Shown: positions 38,111 through 50,901, counted from the stretch's first letter. The stretch: DNA of 64,000 nucleotides from Acanthochromis polyacanthus (GCF_021347895.1 NC_067117.1:19598858-19662857), one strand, 5' to 3'. The notes: generated by a model not told the origin, from the letters alone. Numbers and translations: made by a program.

Positions 38111-38568
38111 CCTCATAGCTCTTAACGTTATAAGGTGAAACCTTATGAATTTTAAACAGACAACAGAGAACTCAATAATCCAATACCTCTATTGGATTCC
38201 CTATGAGCAAGCAGTTGGCATTGGTGAGAAGCAACAAAAAAAAACCTCACAAAACTCTTTAATGGGGAGGAATAAAAAAAATCGAACTCAAACAGAACCA
38301 GGCTCAGGGAAGGTGGCCATCTGCCTCCACCAGTTGGGGTGTGAGTGGGGATGAGAGGAAAGAGGGATAGCAGAACGGTGTCATTCTCCTGTCTATAGTG
38401 GTAAAATCACCAACCTACATTGTTCCTTCAAACTGAGTGAATCTTCTTAATGGGTTGAGTTTTACAGGTATAAACAAATTCCCCGCGAAAAAAAAATGCT
38501 GATTTTGCTCCTTCAAACAGCAAGTAAAATATGCAAATAACTAACCACTGACCACCGCCCAATAATAC

Positions 38569-38900
38569 TACATCCATCCATTGTCTGTACACTGCTTAAT
38601 CCTCATTAGGGGTCTATCCCAGCTGACTCAGGTCAAAAGTACACCCTGGACAGGTCGTCAGTTTATCCATAGAGACAAACAATCACACTCACATTCACAC
38701 CTACGGACAATTTAGAATCACCAATTAACCTCAGCATGTTTTTGGACTGTGGGAGGAAGCTGGAGTACCTGGAGAAAACCCACGGATGCATAGGGAGAAC
38801 ATGTAAACTCTGTGCAGAAAAATCCCAGGCCAGGGCGTGAACCGGGGATCTTCTAGTATCAAGGCAACAGTGCTAACCACTGATTTACTATGCAACCCAG
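38569..38900 (-). mobile_element. tRNA-derived SINE, minus strand
   Basis: A second full-length copy, with the A-box-like TGGTTAGCAC at plus 38870-38879 and a decayed B-box near 38833-38843. AATAATAC occurs at 38561-38568 and 38901-38908, an 8-bp duplication that sets the borders. It is more diverged from the 19-kb copy around the B-box, so it is probably older. Confidence 0.8.
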
Positions 38901-38908
38901 AATAATAC

Positions 38909-39229
38909 AGATAATTTGAAAAATACCAAATATCAGCATTAAACTGTGATTTTTATAAATATAATTTCTGGGATTATAACGTTATTACAATGCAAAAAGG
39001 ACATTTTAGCTCTCTGTACCTCTAGCAATGGTTGTGCTATTTCCATAGAAGTGCAAGACTCAATATTGCAGTTAAAAAATGAGCTCACAGTGAGTAAAAA
39101 CATGTTACAGGAGAAAAAGACGCATAAGGGGTTGATGAAGGGTTAATAAAAAATCTATTAAATTAAATAGAGTGCAAATAGAGTGTGGAAAGTGAGACTA
39201 CTTACAATGTAATGTAAAGGTGTGCACAG
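38909..39229. other. AT-rich stretch upstream of the CpG island
   Basis: Nothing was recognised. This is the proximal upstream region if the first exon below is real. Confidence 0.4.
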
Positions 39230-40120
39230 CGGTTGCATTAACAGGCTGTGGAAGCCCTCTGTAGGCCGGCGGCGGTACTGCAGCGGCGGGGCGCCTCCTC
39301 CTCTGGAGCCGGAGCTGCATTCCTCTCCTCTCCGCTTCATTCACACGCAGGGAGCCGCCGGAGAGAGAGCACCGCCACTCCGTGACCAGCGTGGAAATGT
39401 CCCCAAGTTTTGGAATTTAAAAAACCATGGCGAGGATATCAAGCCTGCGGATCACTTGAATCTGTAAGTACCGAGAAAACTCCGGAGGGTTTCTTTTTTC
39501 TCTTGTGTGGAATTCGCAGGGTTTTTTGGGTGGAAATATTGAGGTTACATTTTCTCTCTCTCTCTCTCTTTCTTGTATTGGCTCCGTATCGTGAGTTTTG
39601 GTTGTATTTACCCCCTCTTCGCACGTCTCCTCCGCTTTTCTGGTTCCTCCACGAGTTCAAGCTCCCACTAAAACCCCTCCGTGGGTTAGAAAAAGGCGTG
39701 AAGGGGACGATAGTGTCCACTTCTTGCTGCTGCTGTGCGGAGGCTTGTTTCCGTGCGCCCCGGTGTGACCACCAGTCGGATTGATTCAGGCACAAACTGT
39801 TAAACTGCGGATATTTTTGGGCGCCGAGCGACGCGCTAGCTGAGCCAACTTAATTAATTTCACTTAAAATTCACTTAAATGTAAGCTTTTGGCTCTTGAA
39901 AGTGAGGAAATAATGCTTTTTAAGTGCGTATCGTCGGTTTCGGTGCGGTGTGAGGTGAGTTTGTGGCTGCTTGGAGAGCGGCGGCTGCGGTAAAAATGAG
40001 ACTTTTTTTAGGGGGAGTCTGGTGCTTAAACCACCGGGACTTCTGCTCAGTGACACGGACTGAGCTCGCTGCTGTATCCGGCTGCTCCATTGCATTGCCT
40101 CCGAGGAGGAATGCCACCAC
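39230..40120. promoter_or_regulatory. CpG island, probable gene promoter
   Basis: CpG dinucleotides jump in density here, about 15 in the roughly 130 bp from 39262 to 39392, and stay raised with gaps to about 40120. The surroundings are AT-rich and CpG-poor. Unlike the GC-rich solo LTR at 32.5 kb, this block has no LTR-type ends or flanking duplication, so it reads as a genuine host promoter. It contains a splice-donor-bearing first exon candidate on the + strand and a second possible donor at 39955. A bidirectional promoter is possible, but I see no minus-strand exon. Confidence 0.65.
39250..39463 (+). other. Probable untranslated first exon of an unidentified gene
   Basis: The GC-rich segment ends GAATCT followed by GTAAGTACC, a strong donor with GT at 39464-39465. 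Just before it, an ATG in good context (AAACCATGG, ATG at 39427) opens an 11-codon frame that stops at 39457-39459, so it would be an upstream ORF and the exon is untranslated. The gene would run rightward, with a first intron possibly exceeding the remaining 24 kb, which suits the gene-free DNA that follows. The start coordinate is approximate. I do not recognise the gene. A second donor-like GAG-GTGAGT at 39955 could end an alternative first exon. Confidence 0.45.
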
Positions 40121-40242
40121 CAGTGTACATAATTACAGGTATTCATGGAGCTGACACTCACTGTCGCCTGGATAAATAGTCCGGGGAGGTTGCACAGTTC
40201 AAACATTTGCTCTGTGTCAAATTTAACTGTACCCCCTGCATC
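40121..40242. other. Post-island segment
   Basis: Transition from the CpG island to AT-rich intron-like DNA. No feature is seen. Confidence 0.3.
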
Positions 40243-40268
40243 TTTTTTTTTTTTTTTTTTTTTTTTTT
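40243..40268. repeat. Poly(T) tract, 26 bp
   Basis: An uninterrupted T run. It is not attached to a recognisable retrotransposon. Confidence 0.95.
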
Positions 40269-43146
40269 GGAATTTTAAATATAAAATGGACCTCAGGGAG
40301 GAGTTGTGTTCCTCCAGGGGACTGCTTGCTTCAAAATCGATCCCCCCATTAGCTTTGAAATAATTAGAAATTGTGTCTGTGTGCCGTGAAAAGAGCGTTA
40401 ATCTGCTAACGAATGAGAGGCCAATTTGTAAGCTTTGTTATTCGACAGCAATTGAATTCCCCTTTTGAGCAGGGATGGAGTGGTGAGGGCTGTCTGTGGG
40501 TGTGTTGAGTGCGCATTGGTTGTCAGCTATTGAAAATGCTCTCATTGCTCTATCGGATTCTCCTCACTTGCAAATAAAAAAATAAAAATAAAATCCCAGT
40601 TAACCAAATTAGTCTGCCCGCCCCGACCCCCGCATGCCACGTGAATTAATGTGGAGCCCGTTTTAAAGCATGTTATTCATAAATCATATTAGATGAGCAA
40701 GGGCTCAGACATGATTTTAACCTTTTTCTTTTGGAGAAAATGAGGAGGGAGTGGGGCCAGACTGGAGCCCATCGACCAAAATCACTGCAATGTTCCTTAA
40801 ATATTGATGCAGGATTCTAACAGTGTGTCTGCTGCACAATTGAATGCAGTTTTATATAAACCTAGAGGCAGTGATTGGTGTGACTGATGTGACAATTCTT
40901 TATGATAAGTGACATGACCCAGTTTTGCCTCGGTTCAGTCAAGCAACAGCTCCTTATTGACAGTTCAATGCAATGACCAGCATTCACATGTAAATGATGT
41001 GGGATTTGAACCGTGACATGAGTGTTTGTTTAAGAGGTGGTGCCGGACAGGGCTTTAAATCATTCAACCACAGGCAGAGTGACATCTCACCAGCCACACA
41101 ACAGAAGTGTACCTAACTTGTTTAATCAAAACAAGCATTATTTGCATGAATGTGGGACTGACAGCGAGGAGTGGCCGTAATGTAACCAAACATAACTGTG
41201 ACTCTCATTGTGGGAGAAAGAGCTGGCACCGAAAATGTATCCAGCACAGTCTGTAAATGACAAAATGTGCTGTGTTTTTCCTCAAGTGACGATTGAGGTG
41301 ACAGTAGGATCATAGTGACGCGTATACATGTTTAGACATGCCCAAACCACCACACTACTCTGACCTGAATCTGGTACAAGTGAAAACAATCTACCCGACA
41401 CATTCTCACCTAAAATGCTTTCAGAAAGTTCCCACCTTCCCACCATACAGCTGAAGCCTTTCAAAAATCATTTTTGTTTTGCAAAACTGTGACCTTGTAT
41501 GGCATTTTTACATGAAAGCTGGCAACCCAGCCAGAAAATTACAAGCAATTTGCCTCAATCTTCCCTAATTATGATAGAGATCTGCCCCACAATAGACCGG
41601 CAGTGTCATGAATTTTCAAAGTCTGCGCTGTCCAGTTTGCCTGCTGCTGTGAAGGGTAAATCTGTGATGTCCAAACTTTGGAATTCGAGCTGACATGTGC
41701 ACTTTGCACCCCTCTGGTCCTGCCATTGTGCAGGTCTCCCCACGTCGCATTCCTCCGGACCTTTCAGTGAGCAGCATATTTAACGTCTAATTAGATTGGA
41801 GATGGATGACAAAGCAGAGGGGCTGTGCTGAAGTGAGAACTGAATCACATCTTGGCACACTGTAAGTCCGGCCTTAAATATTTGGTTTTAGAGTGTGTGT
41901 TGATTACGGGTTTTAGAATGAAAGTAGAGGATTTGAATTAAATTCCTGCAGCACACACGGGACTCTCTCTGTTGGAGTGAAAAACTACTTCACTGGCTCA
42001 AGGAAATTGTTTATGTATGTTGAAAGGACTTTGAGTGCATAACTGTATTCTTCAGGGTCCACTGTTCTGTAATTCATGGGTTTCATGCGGCGGTCTGCGT
42101 TCACTCTCAGGGTCTGCAGTGTCTCTGTGTGTGCTGCTAGACTGCAAAATCCAGCCCTGTTTCCAGTGTCCCTCACTGTTTGACATTTTAAACCAGTGTG
42201 ACAACCTCATCTTTAGGCATTTCCTCTTCTCGCCTTCCCTCTCTGCCTCCGCTCCTCTGCCATTCTTCCTGCCTCCAGACTCACACTGCCACTCAAGCTT
42301 TCTCTCCTCGTCTTCCTGCCTCACGCTTCTCTTCTCTCTCACCGCTGTCTGTACACCTCAGTCCTTCCATGCTGCCTCTCTCTCTTTCTTTTTTCTACGT
42401 CTGTACATCTCCCCATTCTCCCTCTCTTTCTCTCTCTCTAGGTGCATGGAGGCTCCTTCAATGTTCTTCTAGAGATGAGACCATGCACATCTCCCTCTTC
42501 CATCCTCTTCCACTCCCCATCCACCCTAAAATCTCCCCATTTGTCCCTTTAATGACCAGTTCTCCACTGGGTTTCTGCTGGGATGGCTCCTCTTCACAGT
42601 TTGCCATTGCCTGCCCGTTGCTCCTTCTTGGCTCGGTGCTAAATGAAGAAGCATTTACTACAACTGAAAGAGGATCCCCTCTCAAACTGATGCGGTGGTT
42701 ATGTCAGAGAGTGTCGGGTGCGCTGCAGCTCCAACTCTTTCTCCCATGTGTGATTGAGGGCTTTCTTGGCTCGGTGGTGCTGTAATGCAATATCTGTTTT
42801 CATATCGTAGCCGGTGGAGATGGCGTGTTTTTATTACATAAGTTTTCATTTGTGTCAGTCTTGCTAAAGAGGTTAGCAGGAGTGGCATGTTGTTGGCTCT
42901 CTGCTATAAGTGTGCTTCGTTCGCTCTGGGTTTTGCTCTTTTTTTCCCAAACACCTCGGTTTTTCTTTCCTCTGTTTTGATCCTTCCCTCCTTTCTTGCT
43001 TCTGTCACGTCCTGTCCTGCGTCTCCGTGGTGTCATCTCTCCATCTCGATCTGAGCCTTACCCCATCCTGTCTCTTTCTCACTCTCTTTTAGTACTTTAC
43101 TTGGTCTCTCTGGGGTTTGTGTGATGCCCTGAGGCGAGGAGCCACA
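40269..43146. other. Intron-like stretch with possible conserved elements
   Basis: No coding exon is convincing. Segments at 40375-40480 and 40630-40760 are repeat-free and look like conserved regulatory DNA (AT cores such as GAATTAAT and ATTCATAAATCA). A long polypyrimidine stretch at 42225-42440 ends CTCTCTCTAG-G and could pass for a splice acceptor at 42442, but no matching donor or meaningful frame follows. The large frames at 42035-42785 come from that tract. Confidence 0.35.
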
Positions 43147-43173
43147 CAGCAGCAGCAGCAGCAGCAGCAGCAG
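43147..43173 (+). repeat. (CAG)9 trinucleotide repeat
   Basis: Nine CAG units followed by CAA. No open frame with support runs through it, so it is probably not a polyglutamine tract. Confidence 0.95.
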
Positions 43174-46100
43174 CAATATTAAAACACACTAAAGAGGGAC
43201 CAGCAGCAGGGCTCTATCCGAAGGCCCTGTTATACACACACATCCACACACCCACAGCTCTCATGGTGCTAACACCTATCCAACCGACAAGCCTTAATAT
43301 GAAATAAACTCACTCGCCAATACCTGGCGGGCCTGTCTTGACTGACTGCTCAAATAGGAATGACCTCCATTTGGCCCAAATAAGAAGCTGGGATTGAGAG
43401 TCGGTAGGTGGTGTTGAACCGCGAAGTGCTGGTGCATTACGAATCACATCGAGAGGTGAGTTTGCAGGTGAACCAGCAGCATAAACCCTCATCAGTGCCA
43501 ATCAGAAGCAAATTTAAAAGGTAGACTGAGCTATCTGCAAGCTTCATCACGTTTTTAAAGAAAGGAGAGTGCGCTCAGGGCTGACAGCTTTATTTTGGTC
43601 GCTGGAAACTAGCTGAATTGGAGAGAATGCATAAAAAAGTGAGTGCCAGTGCGGAAAATGTGAAATGAAAGCTCAGTCTGTACTGTTTGATACCTTGACC
43701 TCCTTTAAAAAGATTTGTTGTTGCATTCCTCGCTTCAGATGTAGCCAAATAAATATGACCACTGTGGTGGCAGAGCAGAAATGTCCTCAGCCAGAAAATG
43801 GCTTTTTTCTTTCTTTGAGGAAAGCAGCCTTAGTTTCTCTGTCTCTGTCGTGCTCATCCAAGTGAACTGTCTGTTATGTATAATTAATTTTCTCCTCTCT
43901 CCCAGTTTATTTTTATCGCCTACTTTTAACCGTTTTTTTTTTTTCAAAGGACCCCTCCCCCGCTTCTGTCCTCTACAGTGCCTGCTGAAAGTGACAGCTG
44001 CTCGGGTACGGGGGATGCTTTTTGAAGCAGGCACTAAAAAGGCCACTCACTCAAGACGAGTTGGAATAGAAAAATCTCGGCCGTTCTGACACTATCAAAA
44101 ACATGCCTGCTAATCTGGCTGCAAATTGAAAATAAGCTCCACTGTAGTCTGTGCTGCCGGTTGGGGAACAGAATTTACATGGTCCCCTTTTGTTCAAAGG
44201 GTTGTTGATTGGTTTGGTTGAAATGCAAAGCAGAGTGACAAGATTGACTTTAAGTAGGGCACCAAGAAACTGTCTTGTTCACCGTTTTGCAGGCACTTTC
44301 TCTTATTGAGGCGAGCACTGCATTAAATTTATTTTCTTATAAAGTCAAATTGACGATCTCTCATTTAATTTGTAGATTGCACTGTCATCCAAACCAAAGG
44401 AACATTGTTATTGGTTGTATTTGACCCTCAGCCCCCAGCACGTCAGTGCTTAGATTGAGTTACAGTCCTCATAAAGTTTCTGGTTGAACGTCCAAAGATA
44501 CAGTATTAACCCGGGTTCCACTTCTGACCCAGTGGCCTTGGGCAGAAAACCCTCCGCCCCTGCAGCTCATGGGCACAACCTCAGCATATGAGGTTTCCTC
44601 CCTGGCATGCTAATGCTCTTGTCAGCATTCTGTCCATCTCCCTTCAGACTCTGACTCAGACAGGCAGCTTGGGTCCCCGATTTGTGCGGTCATAAAAAAT
44701 GCCTTCTCTTGTTGCTATTCCTTGTGTGAAGAGGAGCCCGGGTCTGTTATCGATCAGGAAGTCACGGCTCTTTCCTGTAACATTAGACAACGCCTATACT
44801 TGTTATCTGTGTTGCTCTCTAATTTTATTGCTAAGGTGTGCAGCTCCTAGGGTAGGTCACACTTAATATTTCTGTTATCTGGGTTATTGATTCCTGCATA
44901 GTGTTCGTTCTTTTTTCTTGATTAATTTCTGTTGAGTGAGTCTTCCAGAATCTTGCTTACAATTACCTACTGTTACTGCACAATGATGTCAACTCAGTCT
45001 AGGTGCTTCCTCTCCAACTATAAGTTAGAATTGAGTGATGGTGAAGCTGTCACAGATTACTTCCGAAATCAACCTACCTTCAAGTCATTTGCAGCTGTTT
45101 GATGATACACTGTAGTTATGGCTCATTATTTCCCTTTTTTTGCGCAAAAAAATTAAAAGGTAATTTGGACAAGTACTTTTTTACTGACTTGGTACTTTAC
45201 CACCAGCTCTTTTGTGGTTTCTCTCCAGCTTTCTGTCTCTTTGCAGTCTTAGGGCTGTGGTTCTCCTTAGAGCATGCCATATTCTAATTTTATACTGCAA
45301 CAATCTAAGCAACTTTTGTGTGGAGACATAAATTCATGTGGGGTAAAAATCATCTTGAACCAATTGCCGTGTCTACAAAGTCTCTAATCTGGTGAAAAAT
45401 GATCGCAACTGTGAATGATGAGTCCTAACTTTGGCGTGCCATGAGAAGTATGAGTTAGATTAATCATAAATGTATTGATAAGAAGTTATCACAATACAAT
45501 ATTTATTTCACTGCTTTGTCATTATGATGCAGAAGATATTGGGATGTGTTTGGGAGTTTCACACATACCCACTGTCTTTCCTTTTGGCAGAGAACTAATT
45601 TCACTGGTTCAGTGGAAAAAAAAATATTTAAATGGATTGTATGCAGACCAGCCTGTCAGTATCATTGGCAGAAATTGTGTGTTGCTGATGCTGAGATAGT
45701 CTCAGTTTAGATGAGGAAGCCTACTGGTTGTTTACTGTGCTCACTAGAGTCTGTCTGCCTCTTCAGGCATGTTTGGCTTGTTAATGAGAACCACTGTGTG
45801 AGAGAGGAGGCAGCGCGCTGTGGGTGTGTGCCTGTGCATGTATTTGCATTGAGATAAGCAGTGCATCGTCAGTGTGCATTTGTTGATGTGCACACTGTAT
45901 ACAGGGTGCTATCTGAGCAGTGTGGGGACTCCTCATGTTTAATGTAAGGTGCCACTCTGCTGTGGTGGATGAAGCCGGGAAGAGTTTATATAGGCACATA
46001 GCCATTTATTGCTGTGATTAATGTTAATGGTGCAGCAACTCATAATTGCTCACTTCTTTTTCATTCTTCTCAGTATCTCCCACGTCTTCATTCCTGTCTT

Positions 46101-48175
46101 GCAATACTCGCCCTCCCCTTTCTTGCATACACACACCCTCCTGGTTTCTGTTCTGTTTACCAAGGGGAATCTTCAATAATTCAGATGGTCTGTACTCCCC
46201 AGCCTTGTAAATAAGACTAATAGAAGGCGGGTTTTTGAAGAGAGTCACTTGCCCAGGGAAAGCATGTCTGTGGGCTAGCCTATAAATCAGCTAGCTGCCT
46301 GTCTGGCTCCTTTACTGCGGTTGTGTTGTGGACTAGCCAGCAGTAACCTCCATGTTACCGGAAGGAAGGGCGACTCCATCCAGGGAGGTCAGGAGTTTGT
46401 TGCCGTTACTCTTGAAGCAGTTGTGGGCATTGAGTGTGTGCAAATCTGTGTCGGACACAGGTGAGATCTCTCTCTCCCTCCCTCCTCATTTAGTTGCAGT
46501 TTGGCTTGCGTTTGTGTGGCACACATATGGACCCACGTGTTATGGCCCATAAACCACACACCCTTGATGTCAGCACCTGCATGTGTGTTTACCAGATGGA
46601 GATAAGTGCTCATTTATTCATTTTGTTTATCACTCATTTTTTCCCCCGAGTTCTTGGCACTCGTTAGATGTCGGCTGGTGCTGCTGGCTAGTTTGGTAAG
46701 TGTGCACATATGTGTGTGTGTGTGTGCTTGGTGGGACCTGATGGAGTCAGACACTTCACAGAAAACCAGTCAATAAGGGGGGAAAACATTTTGGTGTTTC
46801 AAGTAACAGAATGAGCAGTTAGCCTTCTTAAATCCTCTGCGCAATCCCACTTCAGCTGCAAAAAGAAGGGTAGATTTTGAGTAGCTTTAGCCCTAAATCA
46901 CTTTGGAGCACTTCCCAGCTTCTCACCTCCCGTCGTTTAACTCTCAGTAGCCAGTTTTCTGTAACAGGACCAAGAGGGACCTGTCAGGTTTGAGGGCCAG
47001 CTCAAAAGTTTTCTAAGCCCTGACTAAAAGCAGTATTGGTTCATTTGAAACTTGAGCCCAGATGATAAATGATTACTGTTTGTAACAGACGTCCAAAAGA
47101 ACCACAGAAATGTTATTTTGAAGAAAACTGCAACATAAATAATAGTGAAAACATGGAGTAAGTGGCCCTGTTTGCAGTAGGAATGGGGCTGCTCACTCTC
47201 CACCCTTGATCACAGTGTTATATTCTTGTCGAAGAAATTGTTTTTGCCGTGCACTTACAGTGAAGCCAAATTCAAGTTGTCAAAAAAAAGTAGTCTCCAA
47301 CTCCTTTTAAAACAGCAACGATAAAGCATAGAGTATCCTAAACCCCCTCCTTCTTCTACCTCCTTTTTCTTTCCACAGCCTCTTTGTCGTCTCTCTTTTG
47401 TACTCTTCTCAAAGGGTTAAAGAGGGAGAAGTGATGAGTAGCCCGCTGAGCCTGGCCTCTATTGTATGTTGGCATTGTGCCACTGCATAGCATGTCGACC
47501 GTAGACACATGTACAAGAGACTTTTCTCTATTCACAGCGACTACAGTTACCCAGAAATACTACCCTCACCTAGAGCAAAGCAATGCAAATGCTTCTAACA
47601 CTGATATTACCAGAGGTTTCTCAGTGCAAAACGACCTCATTCAAATAAGGGTTAAAAGTTTTTTATTTTTATTGCATATCATTGCTTAACTTTTGGCCTT
47701 TTCACTCCCTGTGGCCTGATAAGCTTGGAGCAGCTTTTTAACATTGCACAACCTTAGCCAAAAGTTTAGGGATGCTCCAGCATGATCCTGTTTTTCTTCT
47801 TCTCCCTCAGTGGAAACATGTGCTCGAGGACTATAAAAGCCGTTTCCCTCCCTTTCCTTACGTAGCTTGTTAAGGGGAAAACCACTCGACAACATGTTGT
47901 GCAGAACATTGGTAACTGCTCAGACTAATTCTTTTAGCAGACCTGGGTTACCTCCACACAACAACGGCGCAAATCCTGGGGGTGCTTTTAAGTCGTCTCT
48001 CCCTCCTCGACCCCCTGCAGAGAAAAGGCAAGCAGAGCAGGGGGGCTCTGGGAATAAGTGCTCCAGGACAGACAATGGCGGACCGCCGGGAAAGGGAGTG
48101 GGGTGTAGGTTGTAGCCTGAAATAGAAGGAGAACAGGAGGAGGACTTCAAACTGGAAGGAGGGGTGGAGTAGGGG
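43174..48175. other. Intron-like stretch, no firm gene
   Basis: No domain is recognisable in any frame. A weak exon-like unit lies at 46337-46460: a moderate acceptor (TTGTGGACTAG), then 124 bp ending ACACAG-GTGAGA. Its product is not recognisable. A short TG run lies at about 46710-46726. Segment 44660-44920 is repeat-free and could be conserved. Confidence 0.35.
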
Positions 48176-48385
48176 AGGTCAAAGGTTAGACTGATCCCAA
48201 CTTTAAAGGTGGAGAGGGGCCTTGGAGGTTTTATTGCCCGGGCTCTCTTGTTGCTTTTTGCCAAGCTTGGGGTGAACCTCTGAGGTGCTACTGCATCATT
48301 TGGGAGGGGGTTTAGGTGGGTGTGAGTGTGAGCTACACATTGCTGTCCCATGATGACTCCAGTTGTGCTCGGTGACCTCTGACCC
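48176..48385. promoter_or_regulatory. Candidate nuclear-receptor enhancer with two DR1 motifs
   Basis: AGGTCA-A-AGGTTA lies on the plus strand at 48176-48188. TGACCTCTGACCC at 48373-48385 reads GGGTCA-G-AGGTCA on the minus strand. Both are DR1 elements, the site class for HNF4, COUP-TF and RXR heterodimers, and a further AGGTCA half-site lies near 48399. The surrounding 47980-48400 is GC-richer than its neighbours. A 200-residue minus-strand frame (47920-48522) overlaps but has no recognisable domain. Confidence 0.35.
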
Positions 48386-50898
48386 TGGCCTGTCACATAG
48401 GTCAGCAGCATGCTAACTCCCACGTGAAGAGGGGTAGTGAAGAGCGTCTTTGCCCCGCCGAGTCTATTTTCCCAGCTGGCAGATATTGTAAGGGTGGATG
48501 AGGAGCCCGAGCATGTGACCAAGTAGCCAGCAAATATGGAGGAATGCGTCAGCGAAACAATTCAGCTCTTGCGTTCCAAATGAAATGGGGTGTGTAACTT
48601 GTAATTGGTGTGCTGATGCATGTGAGCTGGGAGGAGTTGCTTCCATTCTCTCCAAGTCTTATTCTCTTTGGCCCATCCTCCCTCCCTGCCTCTCCAAGAT
48701 TCACGATTTCCTTGGTTTCCATTGCATGCAAAGGAATGTGGCTGTTCTGGGTGATCAGCTCAGGTCTTCATTGTTACCAGAGTGTGACCTCATTGGCTCT
48801 TGAGATCAGCGTGACCTAGCCCGCGGTGCACCAGCATACTTGCTCTGCTCGTCCTCTGACACATGACAGATAGGATTTATCCTACTGGCACTTCAGGCAA
48901 CACCAAATGTTGAGTGTAGCTTGAAAACAGACATAAAAACATTGATTATTTTTTAGGACAAGCAAACAGGGCAGGTTGATTGTCAAACTTTACGTTTTCC
49001 AAACAAATGCACCTTCAGACTGAAACATATTTTTAGTATATAGTCATATGTGACATTTGTTTTTCTGGAGGACATACTTTTGTGCCATTGCCACATTGGC
49101 TGTTCACAAAACATGGCGCAAGCTGCTTTTAGATCATTCAAGAGGCACACCTCATTCTGCCCTCAGCAATCAGTGCCGCAGTCAAACTTGGCCACAGCAC
49201 AGACACATTTTCAAAAGTAGCCCATCTCCCAGTCTGCTTGTAGCTGCATCAACATAAAAGCCTTGAGTGTTTAGATTTGTGAAAGGGCGGGATAGGAGGA
49301 ATATGAACAAAACGATGCCAGAGACTGCACCTCGGCCAGAAACAGCTGAGGGAAAAGAACAAGACAGCCGAGGAGTGAGGGAGGGAACTTGGCAGCATTA
49401 GCTAACTCAGAACAGCAACAAGGCAGCTCGCACCAAAGAATAATAAATAATGTTGTTGCGGAGAGGAGCTCTTTTAGACAAGGCAGGGCGAGGAAGAAGA
49501 GAGAGTGCAGGGAAAGAAGGATGACGAGAAGCTGATTCAAACTTTAATTAAGGTCTGAACACAGCATTGGAACAGCTGCTGTTGCTTGCGCCACCCCGCC
49601 ACACTGGCTTTACGGTTTTTTTTTTTTTTTTGGAAGCCAAACAGATGTTATGAGGGGGTGGTGACTTTATCGGACGAGAGGTTTGGTTTCAGGGAAGAGG
49701 AGGAAATTAAATTCTCCTCCTCTCAGACTAGTGATTTCAACAAATCAGTGTTAACTTCTGACTGTGACCCTGCAATACCTTGTTAGTTTCTTCACATTAC
49801 GGTGTGATAGACTCACTACACAGGCATCCACGGCTCTGGTGAAGTGTTCACGAACAAGTTACTGACTGACTGTATGTTTTGACATACAATATGCAGTGAA
49901 ATGCTCCGTTGTGCTAACTCCCTGCAAGCCTCTCAGGATAATAACATTCCTTTTAAATCTGCAATTTCTATTTCAGTACTAAATAATACCACCTGCTGTG
50001 GCGCTGGACAACATTTATTGAATATGATGGAGCACTTACTGATTAAAATTGACTCATTCACATTAAAATTTTTCTACATTATTGAAAGTATGCATTGTAA
50101 CAACAACCAGTGACATCAAACAATAAATTTGACGTATAATTAGGGAAGCATATCAGAAGTGAGCCAACAAGTGTTCATTAATTTGTTGTTGTCAAGGTAA
50201 ATGTGGGTATTAATGGTTATATAAACTTTTGTAAGCTGCAGCTCATCATTTCTGTTTTGATACTGAGCTTTGTTCTGTGTTTGGCATTTGTGGTCAGCAC
50301 TGAGATATTCCAGTTATGTTTCAGGTGCCGTTCACACCGTTTTGCCCTCTAGAGAGTTTCAGTCTCTCCGTCCTCTGATCCAAATGTCTGTCATCATCAG
50401 CGGGTAGAGATCCCATTTGGTTGGGCTCACTCAGCTCCCTTATCTGTGTGTCTGTCTCTACTCGCTCTCTCTCCTCTTTCTCTTTCTGTCACTCTCCTAT
50501 GGAGGACGTGATGAAAATGGCTGTTTAATCATGCAGAGAGGTCAACCAATCAAAGGGCCCAGGCCGAGTGATTTAAAGGCCTATTCAGAGCACAGCTGGA
50601 GGGAGAGGGAAGGGGAGGGAGACAGGGGGAGAGAGAGGCGGATTGGGGTTTAACTGCTGTATGGCGCAGGTCACCTCTCATCCACTTACCTCTGGTCGCA
50701 TTTCCCCAATAATTGTGCCTGATAGATTCATGTATAGGCAGGCAGATGAGTGGATTAAAAAGGTAGAGGGTGGAAAGGCAAAGAGATGGACACGGTGGTG
50801 AGCTGGCGGCTTGTGATGAGATGCCAAACAGCAGTGCAGACCGCCGTCTTCTTCCCATAAACTTCAGCAGAAAGCTTCCACTGTAGCTACCGTACTCT

Positions 50899-50901
<3 letters not shown>
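48386..50901. other. Non-coding stretch, nothing recognised
   Basis: A T18 run lies near 49615-49632 and a purine-rich patch at 50598-50640. No gene or mobile element was identified. Confidence 0.4.

Noticed and set aside
42035..42785. 145- and 195-residue plus-strand frames
   Set aside because: The polypyrimidine stretch reads as Ser/Leu/Pro-rich protein in every frame. No domain, and no donor to complete an exon.
43147..43173. Polyglutamine tract from (CAG)9
   Set aside because: No supported open frame or exon contains it.
46337..46460. Possible internal exon of the putative + strand gene
   Set aside because: The donor is good but the acceptor is weak, and none of the three translations is recognisable. 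Noted in the region entry only.
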